Shown one piece after another: positions 15,291-26,802 of a stretch of 64,000 nucleotides of DNA (position 1 is the first letter of the stretch; each line of letters starts with the position of its first letter). The DNA is taken from the NCBI GenBank assembly GCA_947632155.1, contig CANROF010000004.1, positions 1 to 64,000 of the forward strand, given 5' to 3'. The position numbers were made by a program, and so were the translations under genes. Under the pieces are notes generated by a model. That model had not been told where the DNA came from. It saw only the letters and a list, made by a program, of their open reading frames with translations, and did not search any database. This DNA comes from an uncultured Oscillospiraceae bacterium. GTDB taxonomy: Bacteria; Bacillota; Clostridia; Oscillospirales; Oscillospiraceae.

Positions 15291-15887
15291 ATGTTCTCAT
15301 ATATCAAGAGTCTCCAGTACCCGGTGAAGATAACCAACCCCAATCCGGCCCTGGCCAAGTTCATTATCAGTCAATACGGCGGTCCCGACGGGGAGCTCGG
15401 GGCGTCGCTGAGGTATCTCAGCCAGCGCTATTCCATGCCCTATCCGGAGCTGCGCGGTCTTCTCACGGACATCGGCGTTGAGGAGCTGGGGCACTTTGAG
15501 ATGGTGGCGTCCGTCGTCCACCAGCTCACCCGGGACATGACCATGGAGGAGATCAAAAAGGCGGGCTTCGACACATATTTCGTGGACCACACCGCCGGCA
15601 TCTATCCCCAGTTCGCCTCCGGCACGCCCTGGACCGCCGCGACCATCGGCGTCAAGGGCGACACCATCGCGGACCTCACCGAGGACATGGGTGCAGAACA
15701 GAAGGCCCGGGTGACCTATGACAACATCCTGCGCCTCTCCGACGACCCGGATGTGAACAACGTCATGAAGTTCCTCCGCGAGCGGGAGGTCGTACACTTC
15801 CAGCGCTTCGGCGAGGCCCTGGGCAAGACCCAGGAGAAGCTGGACCAGAAGAACGTCTACTTCGTGAACCCGTCTTTTGACAGGTGA
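15291..15887 (+). CDS. cotJC: Manganese catalase-family spore coat protein CotJC
   Basis: A 198-residue protein of the dimanganese catalase family. The five expected metal ligands are present: Glu35, Glu65, His68 (VEELGH), Glu136 (GAEQKAR) and His169 (EVVHFQRFGE). It lacks the long C-terminal extension of true bacterial Mn-catalases, as in CotJC of Bacillus. It would be deposited in the spore coat and may break down peroxide. The ATG at 15291 lies one base after the fused cotJAB stop, so translation is probably coupled. A GC-rich terminator follows. Confidence 0.93.
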   Translation: MFSYIKSLQYPVKITNPNPALAKFIISQYGGPDGELGASLRYLSQRYSMPYPELRGLLTDIGVEELGHFEMVASVVHQLTRDMTMEEIKKAGFDTYFVDHTAGIYPQFASGTPWTAATIGVKGDTIADLTEDMGAEQKARVTYDNILRLSDDPDVNNVMKFLREREVVHFQRFGEALGKTQEKLDQKNVYFVNPSFDR

Positions 15888-15908
15888 CGGAGCGGCCGGA
15901 ATAAAGCG

Positions 15909-15940
15909 GCGGCGCGGGGTGACCCGCGCCGCGCGTTTTT
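15909..15940 (+). terminator. Terminator of the cotJ operon
   Basis: GCGGCGCGGG (15909-15918) pairs with CCCGCGCCGC (15923-15932) around GTGA, followed by GCG and TTTTT (15936-15940). Confidence 0.8.
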
Positions 15941-15944
15941 CAGC

Positions 15945-18533
15945 TTATTCCTGCGTACTCTCCGCCTCCTGGGCGTCGCGCCCGGCGAAGAGGGCCGCGT
16001 ACACGATGGTCACGGCCTCGCCGCGGGAGGTGGCTCTCAGCGGCATGATCTTGCCGCCGGTACCGGCCACAATGCCGCACTGTACCAGGGAGGACGTGGG
16101 GTCTAATGCAAAGCCGCTTATGTCGCCGGTGTCCTCAAAGGGCTCCAGCGCCGCGGCGTCAGGCGCCGGCAGCTCCTTGCGCATTATCGACAGGAGCTTA
16201 AACAGCAGCGTGAACGCCTGCTCGCGGTTAATATTGCCGTGGGGGTTGAAAAGCCCGTCGCCCACGCCGCCGGTGAGGCCAATGGCCTCCGCCCATTTCA
16301 CGGCATCGTAGAAATAGTCCTCCGGCGTGACGTCCGTAAAGCCGCACTCGCCCTCGAAAACCGGCGCGGATACCACGTTCCAGAGTATCATGATAAGGTC
16401 GCACCGCTCGATGATGTCGTCGGGCCGGAAAAGCATATCCCCGGTGTCCTTCAAAACGCCCCTATCATACAGCCGGGAGATATACTCCTGCGCCCAGTGG
16501 CCCTCGATGTCGGCATACGCCTTTTTGAGCTTCACCGGCAGGACCGACGTGACGCCGCCGGCGGTGACGGTGACCTCGCCGGAGCTTCCGGGGATGCCCG
16601 TGACGGTGAGAACGCCCTCGGGCGATATTTCACCGATGTTTTCGGAGACTGTGAAGGTCACCGCGGGGCCGCTGACCGCCACGGGCCTTGAAAGCCAGCT
16701 CCCGCTGACGGAGAGCGTCACAGTGTCGCCCCGCGAAAGGTCCGTGAGGTCCGGGACCTTGCCGGTTTTCGCGTCCGCCACGTTGAGGTAGTCCACGCTG
16801 TCGATGATGTGGACCGTGGCGTGCCCGGCGGCGCCGGTGGAGGGCGAGACGAATTCCACCACGTCGATACCCGCGGCGTTCCCCGCGGTGTAGACGGGCT
16901 TTGTCACGGTTATTTCTTCGGTTATCGGCTCCGCCGGGGGCTCCTGCTCCTCCGGGGGCTCGGGCTCCGCGGTATCGCCGGGCTCTTCCGGCGGGGTGTC
17001 GTCCTCATAGATGCCGCCGTCGGTGCCCTCGCCGGCGCCCTCGTCCGCGGAAGGCGGCAGCTCGTCGCCGCCCGGCTCCTCCGGCTCCTCCGAATCCTCC
17101 GGCTCGTGGACGACCGTCACTGTGAAGGTCTGATTTTCCACCGTACCGGAGCCGGACGAGGCTGTGACGTCCTCCGGCATGGGCGCGGGGCGGCCGGCCT
17201 CGTCAGCCGCCAGGAGCTCCAGGGGCACGGAGGACCCGGCCAGCACGAAAAGCCCGTCGTTGTATGCCCCCAGGCGCGCCGCGCGCCCGTCAGAGGCGGC
17301 GTCGGAGACGAAGAGGATATATGTGGAGCACTTGCGCAGGTATCCGCCGGAGGGGCGGTTCACCACGGCGCATTGTTCGCTTCCGGGAAAACGCACGGCC
17401 ATGGCCGAGGACCCGCCGCCGTCAAGATTGATGACGGACGAGCATCCCCGGGCCAGAAGCTCCCCTGCCAGCTCCTCCAAGGTCGCGCCGTTGGAGTAGC
17501 TTCCGGAGCGGCCGTCGATGACGCAGGCGATGACGGAGCCGTCGGGCTTTATCCCCACGGCGGTCCTGGGGTGATTTTTGGCGATGGCCTTGTCCCAAGT
17601 CTCCTCGTCGGTGAGCTCCCCGTTCTCGGCCAAGAGGTCGCCGCAGCCGGTGGCCCAGAGGGCGCTTTCAAGGCGCGGGTCGGAACACTCGGTATCCAGC
17701 GTCACGATGTCGCCTACGGCGAATTTCTTGTATTCGTCGGGGTAGCGGCTGTCGGACGGGGCAGTGAATACCATGAAGCCCTCCCCTATCTCAATATCCA
17801 GCCCATTGGGGACGACCTCCTCCACCCGCAGCGTCATCTGGCCCGAGGCGGTGAGCTCCCCCGAGAGCACCCGAAAGCGCACGGCCCAGCCGTCGCGGTA
17901 GGTCTGAGTGGCCTCCGGATGGTAATTGCTGTCATACATAAAGGTGCCGCCGGTGTTGTTGCGGACCTTGTTGAGGTGGCTGACCACGGAGGTCTGGCCG
18001 TAGTTTGAGACGTATCGGCCCAGCTCGGTGTCGTAATATTCCCCGCCGCCCATGTTCCGGAGCGTCATCCGTATCTCCGGGGCGCGGCAGGCGAAAGCGC
18101 CGTCCGGCCCGAAGGCCAGGACGTTTCCGTCGTTTATGTCGGATATGTACCTGCCGTTTTCAATGACACAGCCCTGGGGCATGTAGAGGGTGCTGTAAAA
18201 GAAGTCGGAGTTTATGGCGGCGTGGACGTTGAGGCCCTGTTCCTCCGCCCAGGCCACGGCGTCCTCTAAGGTCATGGCCTCATAGATGGAGCTCTCGGTA
18301 GTGACGATGGGGTATACGGGGCTGCCGGGTTGTGTCTCCAGCAAAAACGACTCGACGCGCTTGCCGGAGGCGCTGGTGGAGATGGTGTTTGTCAGGGTGA
18401 AGCCCCGGTCCAGCTCCACGGTATTTTCGTAGAGCACTTGGCCGACGCCGCCCTCCGCCGCCAGCGCCGGAGCCGGAAGCGCGGAAAGGGCAAAAATTGC
18501 GGATAAAAGTGTGCAGATGATTCTTTTTCTCAT
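15945..18533 (-). CDS. Secreted phosphodiester glycosidase-domain protein with three SLH domains
   Basis: An 862-residue surface protein. It begins with a signal peptide (LSALPAPALAA). Residues about 40-400 form an NAGPA/phosphodiester glycosidase (DUF2233-type) domain with HAAINSDFF, HPRTAVGI and VINLDGGGSSAMAV motifs. A long acidic Pro/Glu linker spans about 450-540, then a Big-type immunoglobulin-like region, then three SLH repeats (about 685-860; first begins YADIEGHWAQEYISRLY). SLH domains bind pyruvylated wall polymer. ATG 18533 is chosen since AGAGGT lies seven bases upstream. The glycosidase family removes GlcNAc-phosphodiester caps in animals; the bacterial substrate is presumably a wall phosphodiester, not proven. 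It is the last gene of yunB-ligA-this gene. Confidence 0.85.
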   Translation of the reverse strand: MRKRIICTLLSAIFALSALPAPALAAEGGVGQVLYENTVELDRGFTLTNTISTSASGKRVESFLLETQPGSPVYPIVTTESSIYEAMTLEDAVAWAEEQGLNVHAAINSDFFYSTLYMPQGCVIENGRYISDINDGNVLAFGPDGAFACRAPEIRMTLRNMGGGEYYDTELGRYVSNYGQTSVVSHLNKVRNNTGGTFMYDSNYHPEATQTYRDGWAVRFRVLSGELTASGQMTLRVEEVVPNGLDIEIGEGFMVFTAPSDSRYPDEYKKFAVGDIVTLDTECSDPRLESALWATGCGDLLAENGELTDEETWDKAIAKNHPRTAVGIKPDGSVIACVIDGRSGSYSNGATLEELAGELLARGCSSVINLDGGGSSAMAVRFPGSEQCAVVNRPSGGYLRKCSTYILFVSDAASDGRAARLGAYNDGLFVLAGSSVPLELLAADEAGRPAPMPEDVTASSGSGTVENQTFTVTVVHEPEDSEEPEEPGGDELPPSADEGAGEGTDGGIYEDDTPPEEPGDTAEPEPPEEQEPPAEPITEEITVTKPVYTAGNAAGIDVVEFVSPSTGAAGHATVHIIDSVDYLNVADAKTGKVPDLTDLSRGDTVTLSVSGSWLSRPVAVSGPAVTFTVSENIGEISPEGVLTVTGIPGSSGEVTVTAGGVTSVLPVKLKKAYADIEGHWAQEYISRLYDRGVLKDTGDMLFRPDDIIERCDLIMILWNVVSAPVFEGECGFTDVTPEDYFYDAVKWAEAIGLTGGVGDGLFNPHGNINREQAFTLLFKLLSIMRKELPAPDAAALEPFEDTGDISGFALDPTSSLVQCGIVAGTGGKIMPLRATSRGEAVTIVYAALFAGRDAQEAESTQE

Positions 18534-18569
18534 GGTGAAACCTCTCTGGGGCACAAATGCGCGATCAGA

Positions 18570-21214
<2,645 letters not shown>

Positions 21215-21337
21215 ATAGCTCACCCCCACGGGGTAACTTTATGCGGAGGGCTTATCTACATTTCCCGATTTTTTCATATACCGCCAAGAGCGGAGAGGCA
21301 TTTGAAAGGCGTCCCGCGGTGAAAGACGATGGAGCCA

Positions 21338-22591
21338 TTATTTGCTCAAAAGGCCCTCCGCCGCGGTCAGGATGCCCAGCTTTCCGGCTTCGTAAGTCAG
21401 CCCGCCCTGGAGGTACGCGGTGTAGGGCTCCCGCATGGGCCCGTCGCAGGAAAGCTCGATGGACGCCCCCTGGACGAAAGTCCCGGCGGCCATGATGACC
21501 TTGTCCTCATACCCCGGCATATCCCAGGCCTCCGGGGTCACATAGGAGTCCACCGGGGAGCCGGCCTGGATGCCCCGGCAGAAGCGCTCCAAAAGCTCCG
21601 GCTTTCCGAAATCAATGGACTGGATGATGTCGGACCGCGCCGCGTCAAAGGCGGGCCGGGACTTATAGCCCATGAGCTCAAGAAGCCGGGCGCAGAACAC
21701 AGCCGTCTTCAGCGCCTGGGCCACCGTATGGGGCGCGGTGAAAAGCCCCTGGTAGAAAAACCTGCTCCCGTAGGGCGAGCAGCCGCACTCCCCGCCGATG
21801 CCGGGACTTGTGAGGCGCATGGCCGCGGCCTCCACAAGCTCCCGCCGCCCGGCCACATAGCCCCCCGTGGGGGCCAGTCCGCCGCCGGGATTTTTGATAA
21901 GCGACCCGGCGATCAGGTCCGCGCCCACCTCGGTGGGCTCCTTGAGATCGGTAAACTCCCCGTAGCAGTTATCCACAAGGACGGCGGCGTCGGGATTTAC
22001 CTCGTGTACGGCGGCGCAGATCCTCTCAATATCGGCGATGGAGAGGGCCGGGCGGGTGGCGTAGCCGGAGGAGCGCTGGAGCTCCACCTCCGTGACGCGC
22101 TTATCTGAGGCCGCTTTCCGTATGGCCTCTATATCCGGGGTCCCGTCGGGCCTTAGATCCACCTGGGCGTAGTTGACGCCGTAATAGCGAAGACTCCCCG
22201 GGTAGTCCCCGGCGAGGCCGATGGCGCTCTGGAGGGTGTCGTAGGGCGCGCCCGTGGCGGCCAAAAGGGTGTCCCCGGGCCGGACGTGGGAGAAAAGCGC
22301 GGCGGTGATGGCGTGGGTGCCGTTGACGAAGCCCTGACGCACCAGGGCCGCCTCCGCGCCGAACACGTCGGCGTAGATGAGGTCCAGGGTGTCCCGGCCC
22401 ATGTCGTCGTAGCCGTAGCCGGTGGTCCCGGCAAACATGGGGGCGCTGACGCGCCGTCCTTGAAAGGCCCGCAGGACCTTGGCGGTGTTGAGAGTCGCCA
22501 CGGAATCAATTTTTTTGAATACGTCCTGTATGTCGGACTCGGCCTTCCCGGCCATGGCCAGGAGCACCGGTGAAAAAGCGGTCTTTTCCAT
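21338..22591 (-). CDS. PLP-dependent methionine gamma-lyase-family protein (YnbB / aluminium resistance type)
   Basis: A 417-residue fold-type I PLP enzyme of the Cys/Met metabolism superfamily. The PLP lysine is Lys233 in GSLIKNPGGG, and the phosphate-binding and aromatic regions FAGTTGYGYDD, GTHAIT and VDNCYGEF are in place. It matches the family called methionine gamma-lyase-like or aluminium resistance protein (YnbB in B. subtilis, next to glnR/hfq). The real substrate is not established. The start codon overlaps the murD stop by one base (TAATG), so translation is coupled. It is cytoplasmic. Confidence 0.85.
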   Translation of the reverse strand: MEKTAFSPVLLAMAGKAESDIQDVFKKIDSVATLNTAKVLRAFQGRRVSAPMFAGTTGYGYDDMGRDTLDLIYADVFGAEAALVRQGFVNGTHAITAALFSHVRPGDTLLAATGAPYDTLQSAIGLAGDYPGSLRYYGVNYAQVDLRPDGTPDIEAIRKAASDKRVTEVELQRSSGYATRPALSIADIERICAAVHEVNPDAAVLVDNCYGEFTDLKEPTEVGADLIAGSLIKNPGGGLAPTGGYVAGRRELVEAAAMRLTSPGIGGECGCSPYGSRFFYQGLFTAPHTVAQALKTAVFCARLLELMGYKSRPAFDAARSDIIQSIDFGKPELLERFCRGIQAGSPVDSYVTPEAWDMPGYEDKVIMAAGTFVQGASIELSCDGPMREPYTAYLQGGLTYEAGKLGILTAAEGLLSK

Positions 22592-23961
22592 TACTCCAGC
22601 CCCATCACGATCTCTTTAAAGGTGTTGCCGCGCTCGGCAAAGTTCTTGAACCGGTCAAAGGAGGTACAGGCCGGGGACAAAATCACCGTGTCCCCGGGCC
22701 TTGCGGCCTCGTGGGCGGCCAGGACGGCCTCCTTAAAGTCGTCCTTTTTGATAATGGGGATTTGGCAGCCCGCGTCCAGGGCGGCCTTCTCGATCTTGTC
22801 CGCGGTGAGCCCCGTCAGCACCAGGACCTTCACGTGCTCGCGGATCTCCTTGCCCAGGCTGTCAAAGGGCACGCCCTTGTCCTTGCCCCCGGCGATGAGG
22901 ATGACCTTGTCCTTGAAGGAGCGTAGGCCCGCCGTGGTGCGGGAGGGGCTGGAGGCGATGGAGTCGTTGTAGTATTTGACGCCCCGGAGCTCCCGCACAA
23001 GTTCGATGCGGTGCTCCACGCCCCGGAAAGTCTCCGCCACCTTCACCATGGACTCGGTCTTCACCTCCCCGTACAGAAGCGCGAAGGCGGCCAGGTAATT
23101 TTCCACATTGTGGTCGCCGGGGATGAAGATTTTATCCGCCGGCATGATCATTTCCGCCTTGCCGTGGAGGGACGCGTAAATGACGCCGTTTTCACAAAAC
23201 GCGCCGTTTTCCACAACGTCCTTTCTGGAGAAAAACCGCACGCCCTCCCCCGCCCGGGAGGCAAAGGAGCGGGTGATGTCGTTGTCCGCGTTGAGGACCG
23301 TCACTTCGGGGTGCGGGACGTTCTGGAAGATGTTCCGCTTGGCGTCCACGTACTCGTCCATGCTCTTGTGCTTATCCAGGTGGTTGGGCGCCACGTTGGT
23401 CACCAGGGCCCTCGCCGGGGAGCGCCTCATGGTCATGAGCTGGAAGGACGAGAGCTCCAGCACCGCCACGTCCTCCGGTTTCATGGCGTCGGCCTTGTCC
23501 AAAAGCGGCGTCCCGATGTTGCCGCCCACGTGGACGATGCGGCCGTCGGCCTTTAAAATTTCGGAGATGACGGTTGTGGTCGTGGTCTTTCCGTCGGAGC
23601 CGGTGACGGCGAAGATCTTGCAGGGGCAGACCTGGAAAAACGCCTCCATCTCGCTGGTGAGGACGGCGCCGTTTTTGACGGCCTCCGCGATTCCCGGCTG
23701 GTGGGGCATGACGCCCGGAGAGCGGAAGATGACGTCCGCGTCGATACGGTCAAGGTAGCCCCCGCCCAGGACGAATTTGCAGCCTCTGGCCTCCAGCTCG
23801 GGGACGACAGCTCCCAGCCTCTCCCTGTCGGCGGCGTCGTGGGCCGTGACGTCCACGCCCGCGTCCAGAAGGAGCTTCAATAACGGCCTGTTGCTGACGC
23901 CCACGCCGAGAACGGCGACGCGCTTGCCGCGAAGATCGGTAATATACTCGTTTAAAGTCAT
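22591..23961 (-). CDS. murD: UDP-N-acetylmuramoyl-alanine:D-glutamate ligase
   Basis: A 456-residue Mur ligase adding D-Glu to UDP-MurNAc-L-Ala. The N-terminal UDP-binding domain shows VLGVGVSNRPLL. The ATP loop is GSDGKTTTT (121-129), with NVAPNHLDKHKSMDEY and the HRIELV and YYNDSIASSP motifs of the central and C-terminal domains. Length is normal. It is not in a dcw cluster here: it stands alone with the PLP enzyme, behind its own sigma-A promoter, divergent from rnpB. Confidence 0.95.
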   Translation of the reverse strand: MTLNEYITDLRGKRVAVLGVGVSNRPLLKLLLDAGVDVTAHDAADRERLGAVVPELEARGCKFVLGGGYLDRIDADVIFRSPGVMPHQPGIAEAVKNGAVLTSEMEAFFQVCPCKIFAVTGSDGKTTTTTVISEILKADGRIVHVGGNIGTPLLDKADAMKPEDVAVLELSSFQLMTMRRSPARALVTNVAPNHLDKHKSMDEYVDAKRNIFQNVPHPEVTVLNADNDITRSFASRAGEGVRFFSRKDVVENGAFCENGVIYASLHGKAEMIMPADKIFIPGDHNVENYLAAFALLYGEVKTESMVKVAETFRGVEHRIELVRELRGVKYYNDSIASSPSRTTAGLRSFKDKVILIAGGKDKGVPFDSLGKEIREHVKVLVLTGLTADKIEKAALDAGCQIPIIKKDDFKEAVLAAHEAARPGDTVILSPACTSFDRFKNFAERGNTFKEIVMGLE

Positions 23962-23996
23962 GGCAGCCTCACAGATTGAAATAAGGATGATAGTTC

Positions 23997-24025
23997 ATTA
24001 TACTACAGTTATCCTGATTTTGCAA
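23997..24025 (-). promoter_or_regulatory. Sigma-A promoter of murD
   Basis: On the minus strand TTGCAA (24025-24020), a 17-base spacer, and a perfect TATAAT (24002-23997), about 36 bases before the murD start. Its -35 box lies 16 bases from that of the divergent rnpB promoter. Confidence 0.7.
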
Positions 24026-24040
24026 ACCTTGATATTATAT

Positions 24041-24069
24041 TTGACAACCGCGAAAGAAAGATTTAAAAT
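24041..24069 (+). promoter_or_regulatory. Sigma-A promoter of rnpB
   Basis: TTGACA (24041-24046), a 17-base spacer, and TAAAAT (24064-24069). The predicted start at about 24076 coincides with the first bases of helix P1. Confidence 0.8.
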
Positions 24070-24076
24070 AATCCCG

Positions 24077-24408
24077 GTGAGCGGGCCGGACAGCCGCGGG
24101 CGCCGAGAGGCGCATGAGGAAAGTCCGGGCTCCACAGGGCAAGGATAACGGGTAACACCCGCCAGGGGCGACCCTCGGACAAGTGCAACAGAAATAGACT
24201 TCCCCGCTTCAGCGGGGAGATGGTGGAAAGGTGAGGTAAGAGCTCACCCGGCGCGTGGAGACACGTGGCCGCTGTAAACTCTATCCGGAGCAACGAAGGG
24301 GACATATGGGCGGCCCGTCCGTCCCCGATAAGGCTTGAGCCGTCGGGCAACCGCCGGCGTAGATTGATGGCTGTACTACGACAGAACCCGGCTTACAGGC
24401 CCACTCAC
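24077..24408 (+). ncRNA. rnpB: RNase P RNA, bacterial type A
   Basis: The catalytic RNA that trims tRNA 5' leaders. Helix P1 forms between GTGAGCGGGCC (from 24077) and GGCCCACTCAC (to 24408). Conserved blocks are present in order: GAGGAAAGTCCGGGC (P4 5' strand), CAACAGAAATA, the universally conserved AGATTGATGGC near the 3' end, and ACAGAACCCGGCTTA (P4 3' strand). Length is about 332 nt. The arrangement of P12-P14-like stems fits ancestral type A, as expected for Clostridia rather than the type B of Bacillus. A terminator follows directly. Confidence 0.95.
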
Positions 24409-24410
24409 AA

Positions 24411-24444
24411 AAAACGGAGGCACGCTTTGTGCCTCCGTTTTTTT
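24411..24444 (+). terminator. Terminator of rnpB
   Basis: CGGAGGCAC (24415-24423) and GTGCCTCCG (24429-24437) around GCTTT, followed by seven T (24438-24444) and preceded by AAAA. Confidence 0.92.
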
Positions 24445-24446
24445 AT

Positions 24447-26792
24447 TCAATTCTCCCAGGCGGCGTAATCGGAGTAGCCGTTTTCGTCGAAGGTGTAGGT
24501 CCTGCCGTCCACCTCGTAGGTCCCGGAGGTCAGGAACTCGTTTTCGTGAGTCCGGTAGCGCCAGCCGTTGTCGTCGGCCACCCAGCCGGCGCGGGTGACG
24601 CCGTTCCAGCGCTGCTTTAAGTCCCGGAGGCTCCGGTCAGTTTCGTTGTCCTGGAAGTGCCACCACTCGCTGACAAGGGTATTGAGGTCGGCGCCGGTCA
24701 TGTAGGACGCCAGCAGGTTTGCGTTGTCGTTGTTTTCCGACAGCACCGAATACCAGCTCAGGTCGTGGATGGCCGTCTGCATCAAAAGCTCCCTGCCGGT
24801 GTCTATCTCCTCCAGCGTCAGGTCCACCGCAAGTCCGAAGTTGTGGTAGGAGCCGGACTGGGCCAGGAAGTTGCCCAGCCTGTACCGGCCGTCGGTCATG
24901 AGGGTGTAGAAGCTGGGCCTGGGGCCGCTCCCGCTGCCGTTTCCGGAGGGGATCACGGTGCCCTGGGACTGCGTGCCGCCGCCCTGGCCGCCCTCGCCCC
25001 CTTCTTCGGGCGTATCGGCGCTCTCACCGGACCCGGGGTCGTCAGGCGGGGTTTCCTCACCGGGCTCGGTGTCCTCGGGCGGGACGTCCTCGCCGGACCC
25101 GGGGTCCTCGGTCGAACCGTCCTCCGGCTCCGGCTCGGGTGCGGCCGGGCGCTCGTCGGGGAAGAGACTGTAATAATAATCCATCCACATGTCCCCGGCC
25201 ATGTCGCTGTACTCGTGCTCGGGGATCTCGTTGTCTATGAGGCTCAGGGTCATATCGTAGAGGAACCTTGTGGCGGCTCCGGGACGGAAAGCGTCGTAGA
25301 TCTTCAGCCTGTAGCCGTCCTCACGGGCCGCCAGAGCGGCCTTCAGCACCTTCTGGGCCGTGGGATACAGCAGCGGCACCAGGAAATCCGTGGGCTTTTC
25401 CACGCTCACGCCCACCGTGGTGTACAGATCCACCCAATCCGGAATGTCGATGTGGTTGCCGTTCTCGTCCACGTCCTGGCGGACGGTGCGCATCTCAATC
25501 TCGGTGGTGCTGCCGGAGGCCACCTCCTCGTAGCCGGTGATGACGGTGTTCGTAATCTTCGGTATGCCGTAGTCGTGGACCATGTAGATGGAGTCGTAGC
25601 TGTTGGTTATGTCGTAGGCCACCAGATCCCCCAGGTAATCCGGGAGGTTGATGAGGCAGTAGCGGCTGTCTATGTAGCCCTTGGCGCCGTCGAGGTAGAT
25701 GAGGAAGAAGCCCTCGGCCTCGTCCACGACGCAGTAGGCCCTGTCGGTGGTGGCTGTGCCCACCTTTTGGGACTTCGCGGTGTCGGACCAGACATCCAGG
25801 TCCTGCATGGCCCAGATGGTGGCGTACTTCACGCTGGGTCCTGTGGTGAAGGAAGTCTCGGAGGGCGTGGCGGCGTACTCGCTGCCCGGAAGCGTCGTCC
25901 CGCCCAGGGCGATGACACGGACCTCATAATCGGCAAAGGCGTCCAGCGGCCCCAGGGTGCAGGTGAGCTCGTCGGTGTCGCCGTATTCCCTGACGGTCTG
26001 CCACTCCCCGGACTTTTTGCGGAGCTGCAGCTCATACCGCTCGCCCTTCGTCTCGTTCCAGGTGAAGCGGAAACGGTTGTTGCCAAGCTCCTCGGTGTCC
26101 ATAATGAGCTTCGTGCCGCGAAGCTCCTCGCCGGAGGCCTCCACCGTGGCGCTGACCTGGCTTGAGTACTCCACGCCGAAGCCCTCAAGCCCGCAGGTGA
26201 CGGTGAAGGTGACGTTTTCGTCCTTTGACGGCATAGGCACGTCCTTGCCGAAGGCGATGACGGCCTCGCCGCCGTCCGTGCGGAAAAGCTCGCTGCCATA
26301 CTGGTCCGTGACGGTGTAGACTCCCCCGTCCACCGGGTCCCAGCGCAGCGTCAGCGTGTCGGCGTCCGGGTCGAGGTATGTTTTAAGGGAATCCAGCGAC
26401 GGCAGCGCCGCGGGATACGTGGCCCGAAGGGGCTGGGAGCAAAGGCGCGTATACGTGCCCCTGGGGGTCTTGTAGCGCTTGCGGGGCGTTACGGTCACGG
26501 TCATTTTGCCGGTGCCCATGACAGTCTCGGGCATGAGGCACGAGGTCCCCTCCCGGATGGTCCAGAAGCTGACCTCGCCGATTTGAAATTCCACAAGGTA
26601 GTCGTCGGCGTTGACGGCGGAGGGCCAGGTCAGCGTCATGGTGCCGTCGCCGTTCCGAAAGAGCCTGGCGCCGCCCTGGGGCATATACGTCTCGGCCTGA
26701 CGGTACGGGACGGTGAACAGTATAAAGTGCGCCGCGGCCGCCGCCGCCAGGAACATGACTACCGCCGTGGCGGCGATGATCCATTTTTTCAT
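24447..26792 (-). CDS. Membrane-anchored VanX/VanY-like M15 peptidase with fibronectin-type and wall-binding repeats
   Basis: A 781-residue exported protein. It has an N-terminal signal anchor (about 4-24), several fibronectin III-like modules (about 40-330), an SH3-like region, then a D-Ala-D-Ala dipeptidase/carboxypeptidase domain. Catalytic features are FRP (Arg503), the zinc ligands His650 and Asp657 in SYHNFGLAVD, Glu709 and His712 in SEWWHF. A 78-residue Pro/Glu/Gly-rich insert (549-626) splits the catalytic domain between Arg503 and His650. The last 50 residues resemble a choline/glucan-binding repeat (GWVADDNGWRYR, DGRTYTFDENGY). ATG 26792 is chosen because earlier in-frame codons overlap the preceding gene; its RBS is weak. 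It should trim peptidoglycan stem peptides. Last gene of the surface locus. Confidence 0.82.
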   Translation of the reverse strand: MKKWIIAATAVVMFLAAAAAAHFILFTVPYRQAETYMPQGGARLFRNGDGTMTLTWPSAVNADDYLVEFQIGEVSFWTIREGTSCLMPETVMGTGKMTVTVTPRKRYKTPRGTYTRLCSQPLRATYPAALPSLDSLKTYLDPDADTLTLRWDPVDGGVYTVTDQYGSELFRTDGGEAVIAFGKDVPMPSKDENVTFTVTCGLEGFGVEYSSQVSATVEASGEELRGTKLIMDTEELGNNRFRFTWNETKGERYELQLRKKSGEWQTVREYGDTDELTCTLGPLDAFADYEVRVIALGGTTLPGSEYAATPSETSFTTGPSVKYATIWAMQDLDVWSDTAKSQKVGTATTDRAYCVVDEAEGFFLIYLDGAKGYIDSRYCLINLPDYLGDLVAYDITNSYDSIYMVHDYGIPKITNTVITGYEEVASGSTTEIEMRTVRQDVDENGNHIDIPDWVDLYTTVGVSVEKPTDFLVPLLYPTAQKVLKAALAAREDGYRLKIYDAFRPGAATRFLYDMTLSLIDNEIPEHEYSDMAGDMWMDYYYSLFPDERPAAPEPEPEDGSTEDPGSGEDVPPEDTEPGEETPPDDPGSGESADTPEEGGEGGQGGGTQSQGTVIPSGNGSGSGPRPSFYTLMTDGRYRLGNFLAQSGSYHNFGLAVDLTLEEIDTGRELLMQTAIHDLSWYSVLSENNDNANLLASYMTGADLNTLVSEWWHFQDNETDRSLRDLKQRWNGVTRAGWVADDNGWRYRTHENEFLTSGTYEVDGRTYTFDENGYSDYAAWEN

Positions 26793-26802
26793 TAAGCTTA
26801 CT

